From Puccinellia tenuiflora (lineage: Eukaryota > Streptophyta > Magnoliopsida > Poales > Poaceae), in contig QRDG01001975.1 of NCBI GenBank assembly GCA_012064385.1, positions 1-64,000 of the forward strand: a stretch of 64,000 bases of DNA, given 5' to 3'. The notes beneath the pieces were generated by a model. That model was given only the letters and a program-made list of their open reading frames with translations, was not told where the DNA came from and ran no database searches. The translations under genes were made by a program, and so were the position numbers. Shown here in pieces: positions 56,507 to 64,000 of this stretch (position 1 is its first letter; the number at the start of each line of letters is the position of its first letter).

Positions 56507-58690
56507 GCCCCTCGCGGGGCTGCATGCATCCTCGACGGGGCTCAGGCGCCCAAGTCCAACTGCCACTTCAAGCAGCTCTCTCGCGAGGTCAATGCCGCAC
56601 TCCCTGGGATTGAGGGGTCCAAACCCCTCAAGTGGTCGCAGGTCCCCATCACCTTCGACTCAAGCGACCACCCCAAGTCCACCGTGGTTGTAGGCACCAT
56701 CCCTCTGGTGTGCACCCCCACCATCAACAACATCGCTATCACCAAGACGCTCATTGATGGAGGTGCAGGCCTCAATGTCATCTCTGTCGAGACCTTTGAG
56801 AAGCTTCAAGTGCCCTACGAGAGGCTCATGCCCACCAGGCCCTTCTCGGGGGTGACAGAGGGCACCACTACCCCTCTAGGGCAAGTGAGGCTCCCAGTCA
56901 CCTTTGGGACAGAGCAGAACTACCGCACAGAGCTCATCGACTTCGACGTCGCGCACATTGGCCTGCCCTACAACGCCATCCTCGGCTACCCCGCCCTCGC
57001 GAAGTTCATGGCTGTCACTCACCATGCCTACAACATCGTCAAGATCCCAGGCTGCAGCGGCACCATCACCATACGTGGCCAAGTCCAGGACGCAATGCGC
57101 TCTGTCGAGCACGCCTACAAGGACGTTGCGGCAGTGTTTCCCGCTGACGAGGATGCTGTGGAACCCCTCGAGAGGACCGCAAAGAAAAAGCAGCTGTCTT
57201 CCCAGGTGATAGCGGTCATAGAAAGGGTCCCTCCGGACGTCAGCACGATCACCCGAGGCGTCAAGCGCATGATGGTCAGTGGTGGCTCCACCAGCCAAAG
57301 CCGCGAGATCGGCGGCAGTGTCGCTGCTTACTTCGAAGAGGTCCACCGCCTTGAGAAGCGCTTCAAGGGCATGGAGCTCATAAAAGGCCAAACCGCGCCA
57401 GGACTGCCTTCAGGAGATCACCTGCTGGCGTTCCTGGAAAACCGACCCATGGACTGGACAGCAGAAATCGTAAAGTACTTGCAAAATGGGACTCTCCCCG
57501 AGGACGAGGCAGGGGCAGAAGAAGTTGCTCAACAGGCCAAGGCATACTGCCTCTTCGAGGGAAACCTGTACCGTAAACGCCCCAATGGGGTCGCATTGCG
57601 GTGTGTCCCCACAGAGGAAGGCCGCCAGCTGATCAGAGATGTGCACAGTGGAGAATGCGGCCACCACTCATGTGCGCGCACCATCGCCGGGAAAGTCTTC
57701 AGGAGTGGCTTCTACTGGCCCACGGTGCTTCAAGACGCCACTGCAATTGTCCAATCTTGTGAGGCATGCCAGTTCCACGCGAAGCAAATTCATCAGCCCG
57801 TGCAAGGAATTCAGACCATTCCACTCTCCTGGCCGTTTGTGGTCTGGGGGATGGACATCTTGGGACCTTTCCCACGCGCGCAAGGGGGCTACCACTACCT
57901 CTACGTCGCCATCGACAAGTTCACCAAGTGGGCAGAAGTGGAACCAGTGTGCACTGTCCCGGCAAGGTCAGCGGTGAAGTTCATCAGGGGCCTGGTGTGC
58001 CGTTTCGGTGTGCCCAATCGCATCATCACCGACAACGGCACACAATTCACCAGTGGAGCCTTCAAGTCTTACTGCGCCAGCCTCGGCACCCAAATATGCT
58101 ACGCCTCGGTGGCGCACCCACGAAGCAACGGGCAAGCTGAGCGTGCAAATGCTGAGGTGCTCAAAGGGCTCAAGACCAGAAGTTTCAATCGCCTCAAGAA
58201 GCATGGCAAGAACTGGATAGAGGAACTTCCCTCAGTGCTCTGGTCCATCCGCACCACTGCTACCAAGCCTACTGGCGAGACGCTGTTCTCCCTCGTCTAC
58301 GGAGCTGAAGCGGTCCTCCCCAACGAGCTCACGCACGGCTCCCCACGAGTCCTTGCCTTCAATGAAGCAAATCAAGAGGAACTCCGCAACAACGAGCTGC
58401 TACTGCTTGAGGGAACCCGCTACCGTGCAGCCCTCAGGGCAGCAAGGTACCAGCAAGATCTCCGCCGCTACCACAGCCGCCACATACAGCCACGGACTCT
58501 CGAGACAGGCGACCTTGTCCTCAGGAGGATCCTCTCCAGGGAAGGCCTCCACAAGCTCTCGCCTATGTGGGAAGGGCCCTTCAAGGTCACGCACATCTCT
58601 AGACCTGGCGCGGTGCGGCTCGAGACAGAGGACGGCATCCCCGTCAAGAACCCGTGGAACATTCAGCATCTACGCAAGTTCTACCCATGA
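56507..58690 (+). CDS. Protease-integrase reading frame lacking reverse transcriptase
   Basis: The frame is open from just after the gag TAG (56504-56506) to TGA at 58688-58690, about 727 codons. Early sequence is CHFKQLSREVNAALPGIEGS, then the aspartic protease motif LIDGGAGLNVIS and PYNAILGYPALAKF. After about residue 250 there is no RT (no xDD box, no LPFGL-type block). The frame passes directly into a short RNase H C-terminal remnant (AAYFEEVHRLEKRFKGMELI) and then the integrase. The integrase shows the HHCC region (SGECGHHSC...CEACQFH), first Asp in WGMDILGPF, second Asp in ITDNGTQF, Glu in NGQAERANAEV, and a C-terminal LSPMWEGPFKVTHI block. RT and most of RNase H, normally several hundred residues, have been removed without breaking the frame. 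The product could in principle cut and integrate but not reverse transcribe. Expression is unknown. Confidence 0.88.
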   Translation, partial: APRGAACILDGAQAPKSNCHFKQLSREVNAALPGIEGSKPLKWSQVPITFDSSDHPKSTVVVGTIPLVCTPTINNIAITKTLIDGGAGLNVISVETFEKLQVPYERLMPTRPFSGVTEGTTTPLGQVRLPVTFGTEQNYRTELIDFDVAHIGLPYNAILGYPALAKFMAVTHHAYNIVKIPGCSGTITIRGQVQDAMRSVEHAYKDVAAVFPADEDAVEPLERTAKKKQLSSQVIAVIERVPPDVSTITRGVKRMMVSGGSTSQSREIGGSVAAYFEEVHRLEKRFKGMELIKGQTAPGLPSGDHLLAFLENRPMDWTAEIVKYLQNGTLPEDEAGAEEVAQQAKAYCLFEGNLYRKRPNGVALRCVPTEEGRQLIRDVHSGECGHHSCARTIAGKVFRSGFYWPTVLQDATAIVQSCEACQFHAKQIHQPVQGIQTIPLSWPFVVWGMDILGPFPRAQGGYHYLYVAIDKFTKWAEVEPVCTVPARSAVKFIRGLVCRFGVPNRIITDNGTQFTSGAFKSYCASLGTQICYASVAHPRSNGQAERANAEVLKGLKTRSFNRLKKHGKNWIEELPSVLWSIRTTATKPTGETLFSLVYGAEAVLPNELTHGSPRVLAFNEANQEELRNNELLLLEGTRYRAALRAARYQQDLRRYHSRHIQPRTLETGDLVLRRILSREGLHKLSPMWEGPFKVTHISRPGAVRLETEDGIPVKNPWNIQHLRKFYP

Positions 58691-59824
58691 TCAAGTCACG
58701 TCAGGCATTTTTTGTCTCAAGAGGGAGGCCTACGCCATCACATCCCCGAGCTTGACAAAGCCTTTCCCTCCACGAGGGCTACATCATCTGAGCTCTCTCT
58801 ACAATGCGTCGCCTGGGGCCGCGAGATGCCTCAGCCACTCCGTGTGGAACCCCATGCTCAGACATGGCGGAACTCTATCCCATGCTCAGACATGGCGAAC
58901 TCTATTTTGGCCACGCCAAATGTAATGAACTAATTCATCTCAGCATGAAACTATGTGGCAGCCCTCGCGCGCCTTTTTTGTAATATTGCTGTGGTAAGCA
59001 GCTATTTTCCTGCAATCATTCACGCTCATACGTACCCCCATGCATATCTCGCGAGCGGGGGCTGAGCATGGTGCCTGTGCCTTGGGACCATCCCAGCAGC
59101 ATCGCCAAACCCAATGGCTCCGAGCTCTGAACTCACGGGCTCGCTCCCATGCATGTCACCTCATCGCGAGCTCAGAACTCATGGGCAGCTCCCGTGCACG
59201 TCACCTCACCAAGGACCTTGGTGCTTATTCTCCTCGTGAGACACACATAGGGAACTTATGAGCGCGTGTGAGTTATACAACCATGCATTGCTTGTGGGTA
59301 TGCCTATTGCTCTTGCGCAGGAGGAAAAGGTGAGGAGATCAGCCACAGGCAGCCTCGAGAGCAAGAGAGCCTTGCCAAGGAGCAAGATGCCCTCCACAGG
59401 CAGTCGCCTCGCGAAGCTAAGTTTAAGACTTGTTAAAATTTCCTTCGCTGGTTTTTCGCCTCTCGAGGCCTCCCTCTCTTTTTCCTGCGCCTCTCGAGCT
59501 GATTTTCTCTCTTACGCCCCATGGGCCGCTTGCACGCCTAAAGGGGGGCTCACGAGCATCGCGCCTCGAGATCCCTTACCTCTCTAAGCCTCACGCACCC
59601 CCCGACATTGCTGAAGCCCTGACTCGCATACCGACGCGGCGGTGCTGTTGCGCTAAGAGACGGGTCCTGACGACATAGAGCACAAATGACATGGGAAAAG
59701 AGATAAAAGCCTCACGAGAGGCGCATAATTACTCACGACATGTTTAGACAAAGTGCTTTACAAACGGAAGTACTCAAAAGCCTAAGATAAATTGTGCACA
59801 GGCGCATCTCGTCACAGGAGCAGT
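58691..59824. other. Spacer between convergent pol and antisense gene
   Basis: Non-coding, with short duplications such as ggcggaactctatcccatgc near 58866 and 58895, and catgt/gcacgtcacctca near 59150 and 59200. It should hold the 3' ends of both the pol transcript and the antisense transcript. No gene is seen. Confidence 0.55.
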
Positions 59825-62800
59825 TCAGGAAGAAGGAGCATCTTCATCGCTCTCCTCGCCGCCTTCGTCGCTTCCTTCCTCAGTGTCCTCCTCGCCTTCA
59901 TCCTCCTGAGCTGCCACCCTCTTGAAGCGCTTGATGTAGGCCTCCACGTCAGGACACACCTTGGTCTGCAGCTCAGAGAAGTGCTCGTGCGCAACAGGCG
60001 CTGTCACGGTCTTGAAGTCGAAGGTGGGCTCGGAGTGAACGAGGTTGGAGAAGATGCGGCCCACAGCGACACCAAGGAGTTTGTGGCTCTCCTCCTCGGC
60101 AAGCTCGTCGACGTTCGCCATGGCCTCCTCCAGCTTGGAGAGGAGCTGCTCGAAGAAGGTGAGGTACGCGGCGGCATTGTCATCTCCTCCGGCAGGGACC
60201 GCAGGAGCCTCGACCTCCAGGCGATCCAGCAGGGCGCGCCCACGCGTCACCAAGGACTTGAATATACGCTTGCGAGTTTTCGTCAAGACCTTCTGCGCCA
60301 CCGCCTGGTGGTGAGCCTGCTCGACGAGGGCCGCGGTAGGCTCCACCTGCTCCTGGAGCGAGTTCAGATCCTCCCTCAGCGAGGCGAGCTCCTGCTCCGC
60401 GGCCTCCTTGGCGTCTTTGGCTGCCTGGACGCGGCCGGCTGATCGCTTATTCAGCTCCTCAAGCTCCTTGACACGGGCCTCGAGCTCCTTGCACCGCTTG
60501 GTGAAGCGCTCCTCTTGGGTCTTGAACTTCTCCTTGTACTCCTTGGAGACGCCGTCGCGGTAGAGCTTCGCCTTGATGGCGTTGTCTTCCTCGAGCCGTG
60601 CCGCCAGCTCTTTCTCCTTCTTGAGGAACTGCTCGTTGGCCTTCACGAGGCGCTCCTTGTAGCTGGCCTCGTCCAGAGCCACGCTACTCTCGCGAGCTTC
60701 CAGAGCCTCGAGCCGCGCGGCCTGCTCCCTCTCCACCTGCTCGACCTGCTCCTCGCGCTTGCGCAGCTCAGCCTCACGAAGGGCGAGGTCCTCGCTGCGC
60801 TGCGCCAGCAGCTTCTCGCGGGCCTCCAGGTCCTAGCGAAGTTTCTCCAGGCCATTCTTCACCACATCGGAGTCCGAGATGATTTTCTTCTCGAGGTCGT
60901 GGAGCTCCTGGTGTTTGGAGGCCCTCTCCAGCTCAAGCGACTCGCGCGCAGCCTCTACAGATTCGCGGTCTTCCCGGAGCTTCTCGAGCATCTCCTCCGC
61001 CTCGCAGACCACGCTCTCGTGGGTCTCCTGGGCGAAGCGAGCGGCCGCCTCGCGCTGCTCCTGCGCTGCCTTGCCCGCGCGACGCCCTTGCTCCACCGCC
61101 TCATGGAGGAGGTCCCAAGCCTTGTCAAGCTCGGCACGCACCTCTGCGTTGGCCTGCGCCTCTTCGACCAGGTGCTTCTCAAGCACGCTCATCGCATCCC
61201 TCGTGATGCTGAAGACAGAGCTCCGGCGGACGGCGTTCGGGCGTGGGCGTCGCGGAACAATGTCCCACGAATCGCCACCGAGCCTAGAGGCCTCTGGCCT
61301 CGTGGAGGGACCTCCAACTTCGCGTCGGGGGCTTGGCGCGACCTGGAGCTGCCGCTGGGGGCTGGGCTGCGCCTGGGGGCTCCTCTGCGGGGAGGCCTCT
61401 CCTTCTTCAACGATAGGGGCCTCCTGGGGGTTAGGCGCCCCCTCAGCGTGAGCCTCGGTGTGCTCCTGCACCAAGGGCACTTCTGGTTGCTCCTCCGCGT
61501 TGGGAGCAGCCTGCTCCCCTGCCTCTCCTATGGCCGCTCCAGGGGTGGCCTCTTCAGGGACAGGATCAGATGGAGGGGGCTGCACTTTAGCCTCCTCCAT
61601 CTCGACGTCGACATGCTCCTCTGTCGACGCAGCGGTCTTCTTCGCTTCTTCTTCAGCCACCTCCTCCTGCTGCCTTGCAGGGGAGGTCTCGAGCCCTCCT
61701 GGTGACGTCGCTGTCGCCTCTGGCTCCAACTCCACGCGGTGCGCATCCGCGGGAGGAGAAGAGGCCGTAGCGTCTTGTCGAGGCTCTGCGGCCTCTGGCG
61801 TCCTTGATGCCGCGGCCGAGCCGGAGCTCTCGCCAACCTTTCTGAGCATGCGCCGCTTAGGCGGCGCGGCAGCAACCCTGCCAGAAGCAATGAAACTCCT
61901 CAGGAGGGTTCCTCAAGAAGCAAAATACAAGAACACAAGAAATAAAAGAAGCAAAACTTACTCCTCCATGTCGACCCACTTCGTCGCAGAGCGTTTTGCA
62001 CCTCTGGAGGGCGCGCTGGCTCCCTCTTCGCGAGGGGCAGTCTCGGGAGTCCCCGCAGGCCTGTCGTGGATCGCCTTCGACCTTGGCTCGCGGCGGCGCA
62101 CCAGGGGCTCGTCGTCGCTCTCCTCCTCGCTTTATTCAATGCGTCGCGAGGGAGCGACCTGGAACGAACCTCCGCTGCCTGAGGAGATCACCTGGACCTC
62201 TGCCTCAGGAGCCGCGTCTTCCGAGGAGCTGGAAGCCCCTATCGAGGGATAAGGCCCTCTAGAGGCACCTTCAGCTCCAGCGTCTGCCGTGCTGGACTCC
62301 GTCGCCTCCTCGTCACCCTCGGTAGGCATCAGCAGCGCAGCCTCCTCAGATTCCTCGCGAGGGTCTTCTTGCCCCTCAACCAGCAAGCCTCGGGGACCAA
62401 ATTTCGGCATCACCTCCACAAACTTGAGCACCGATCCTTCCTCGAAGAAGTAGAGAGACTCGGCGCTGTCGCCTGACGGCTTGGGGATGTTTGGGGAGGT
62501 GAAGAGGGTGTTGATGATGCTCTTCGCCTCATCCTTGGTGATGCTGGCCTCGTGTAGGCGCATCCCGTCCTTCACGCCCGAGTACATCCACATTGGCTCC
62601 GAGTGAGCCTGGAGCGGAGCGATGCGGCGCCTCACGAACTCCAGGGCCACCATCTAGCCCGTGAGGCCAGCCTCACGGAGCTCTGCCAAGAGCACCGCCA
62701 CCGCTTCATCTCCAGGTCCCGCGAAGGTCCTGCTCGCCCAGCAATTCCTCTTCAGCGGGGGCGCGTCAGGGATCTCGAAGTACTGGCTCGCCTGCCCGGT

Positions 62801-63396
62801 CTTCACGAAGAACCACCGCATCCGGAACTTGTCCACCTTCTTCTTCACGCTGGTGACGGGGTCCTCACCTTCCCAGGCGATGGGGATGTAGGTGCCGCCC
62901 ATGCCGTCTATGATGCGGAACGAGACGCACCCAGTCCGCTCGCCAGGCGCCGAGTTGCGCAACGCATAGAAGCTCGGAAAAGCGCGATGGAAGGCCTGAC
63001 GCCAATGTAGGCCTCGCAGAGGAACGCGAAGATGGAAAGGATGAGGATGGAGTTGGGGTGGAGATGAAGAAGCTGGATCTGGTAGAATTCCAGAACCTGC
63101 AGGAAAAAGGCGGAGAAAGGGGGAACAAGCCCCGCGAAAAGAGAATGTCAGAAGACGGGATAGTAGGTGTTGCGGGGGGTGAGGTCGGCGATGCTCGCTG
63201 GCTTCATATTCGTGGCGCCCTTTTCGTTGGTCGCCGAGGCAGCAACGAAGCTCAGCTCGTCAAGCTGCGCCTTGGTGCCGATGTGGTACCCCGCGAGCGT
63301 GGACTTGAGGCTCCCGCTTGCCTTGAAGGAGACAGGCTCCTCCGCCTCGAGAACGGCCTTCCCCTTCGCGGAATCAGCGGCCTTCTTGGGCGCCAT
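59825..63396 (-). pseudogene. Antisense gene of the Tat-lineage element
   Basis: Starts at ATG 63396 (MAPKKAADSAKGKAVLEAEE). An alpha-helical globular region follows (VLEFYQIQLLHLHPNSILIL, FAFLCEAYIGVRPS, GCVSFRIIDGMGGTYIPIAW, KVDKFRMRWFFVKTGQASQY). That region resembles the plant 'putative gypsy-type transposon' domain often coded antisense in Tat/Retand elements. The middle is acidic and Ser/Pro-rich. The C-terminal half (about 61200-59830) is a long coiled coil (EEMLEKLREDRESVEAARES, YKERLVKANEQFLKKEKELA) ending in an acidic tail EDEGEEDTEEGSDEGGEESD. An 84-bp GT-AG intron lies at 61878-61961. Damage: frameshifts near 63145 and 62965, and stops at 62654 (TAG), 62132 (TAA) and 60833 (TAG). 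The family is thought to be element-encoded; its role is unknown. Confidence 0.75.
61878..61961 (-). other. Intron of the antisense gene
   Basis: On the minus strand the donor is GA|GTAAGT (61961) and the acceptor is TTCTGGCAG (ending 61878), with a T-rich interior. The downstream exon begins GGTTGCTGCC, which joins in frame to VAAAPPKRRMLRKVGES. A spliceable intron on the minus strand shows that the antisense gene is a genuine transcription unit rather than a shadow frame. Confidence 0.7.
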
Positions 63397-63689
63397 TGTT
63401 GTAGAGGCGCGTGAGATTGGAAGTCTGGGAGAGAGGAGAGCTCGAGGAGGAAGGAGGCGAGAGCAGAGGATTATGCAGCGTAATGAGCACCTGCGCCATT
63501 TCCTCCGCCTTTATGGCCTCACCTGGCCGTTGCCAGGGCGTGGTGGGACCCGCCATTACGCCTGTAACGGCAGTGGAGAACGTGGGTTCGTGGGTGGCCG
63601 TGCTAGCTCGCCACGTGTCGCGGGCCTGGCAGGCTCCTGTGGGCCCACGCCGCTTCGCCTTCGACTACAAGCCTCCTGCGTGCCCGTCG

Positions 63690-63705
63690 CGGGCCCGGGG
63701 GCTAC
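63690..63705 (+). other. Polypurine tract region
   Basis: gggcccgggggctac lies immediately before the 3' LTR start TGTCGG. It is G-rich, though interrupted by a few C, and common before LTRs of this family. Confidence 0.6.
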
Positions 63706-64000
63706 TGTCGGCCCACAACAGTCTACAGAAGATTTCACCAAGTCAGCCTGGGGAGGCCTCGTGAGGCAGATTCCCTCGCGAGGGCCTCTCCATAGCCTCG
63801 AGAGGACCTTTCCCTCAAGAGGCCACTTCTGCAGCCGAAATACAGCTAAGTCAGGATGTCGAGGCGCATCCCCTCGCGAGGATCCCCTCACGAGATTCCC
63901 TCGTGAGGTCAGAGGCTCTGCACCCGCTACAGAGCGCACATGGCCTCTGTGCGCGCCACAGAGTGACGCGCGTGACTGCGCGCGGTGACGCCCGCGCCGC
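63706..64000 (+). repeat. 3' LTR of the Tat-lineage element (partial)
   Basis: TGTCGGCCCACAAC onward matches the 5' LTR from about 52326 with scattered substitutions and without the extra bases near the start. It runs off the window edge, so the downstream acaag target duplication cannot be checked. Confidence 0.88.

Larger units (their letters stand above)
52326..64000 (+). mobile_element. Tat-lineage Gypsy retrotransposon, RT deleted, with antisense gene
   Basis: 5' LTR 52326-53358, primer-binding site 53361, gag (split by a CACTA insert), protease fused to integrase without RT, a spacer, a long minus-strand gene, a purine tract and a 3' LTR that starts at 63706 and runs off the window. 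Integrase type (no chromodomain, GETLFSLVYGAEAVLP) and the large antisense gene between pol and 3' LTR match Tat/Retand-like elements. Loss of RT makes it non-autonomous. Confidence 0.88.

Noticed and set aside
55532..56566. 344-codon minus-strand frame opposite gag
   Set aside because: The plus strand encodes a clear Retrotrans_gag domain. The minus frame has no family resemblance and is a codon-bias shadow.
60515..61705. Plus-strand open frame of 396 codons opposite the antisense gene
   Set aside because: Shadow of the GC-rich coiled-coil coding strand. Leu/Arg-rich composition, no domain, and the minus strand has a recognisable protein with an intron.

Overview
The window is plant nuclear DNA, almost certainly from a large-genome grass of the wheat/barley tribe (Triticeae). 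Support comes from GT-AG introns, plant gene families (F-box with associated domain, DUF2921, short-chain dehydrogenase), nested LTR retrotransposons and CACTA transposons, and LTR starts, primer-binding sites and CACTA termini of types common in Triticeae. No bacterial operon, CRISPR array or organellar segment is present. I see one intact host-type gene, a 457-residue F-box protein at 16283-17656 (minus). A small spliced GRF-type zinc-finger gene at 46004-46441 (plus) is intact but lies inside a transposon.

Layout. 0-18.6 kb is a decayed genic island. It holds a frameshifted SDR pseudogene (160-904), a segment framed by 15-bp direct repeats (1058-2824), possible exon fragments (3372-4026), a roughly 140-bp tandem array (about 5070-6112), a broken multi-exon transposon-type gene (6261-7850, minus), one CACTA terminus (9243), a poly(A)-tailed retroposed insert with a 17-19-bp target duplication (9618-10534), a truncated second copy of the F-box gene (12123-12350), a DUF2921 pseudogene (13383-14001) and the intact F-box gene.

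18610-40080 is one CACTA transposon with 19-bp terminal inverted repeats and a CAT target duplication. I recognise no transposase in it. Its interior contains a 447-bp duplication with a GTGGGACCC minisatellite, a tRNA-like A-box/B-box segment, and a tandem array of about 655-bp units. That array is cut twice: by a minus-strand solo LTR (22028-25283, TSD CTGTG) and by a 10-kb Tekay/Del-like chromovirus (25639-35671, TSD CTCAT). The chromovirus has a truncated 5' LTR, many stops and frameshifts, and an altered reverse-transcriptase motif.

42058-64000 is a five-layer nest. A minus-strand Athila-like retrotransposon (LTR 42058-43681, RT/RNase H 44148-45646) was split by a CACTA-type element carrying the GRF gene (from 45647). 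That element was split by a non-autonomous Athila-type retrotransposon (LTR 46881-48464, one unknown 292-residue reading frame). Its 3' LTR was split by a Tat-lineage retrotransposon (from 52326), whose gag was split by a 1453-bp CACTA element (53947-55399, TSD TCC). The Tat element has lost reverse transcriptase, leaving a protease-integrase reading frame, and carries a large antisense, intron-containing gene (59825-63396, minus). The right ends of the outer layers lie beyond the window.

Functionally, little here works as a pathway. The window mainly records transposon succession, decay and duplication. The most informative items are the exact insertion junctions, the RT-less Tat element with its antisense gene, the transposon-borne GRF gene, and the unknown reading frame of the non-autonomous Athila-type element.
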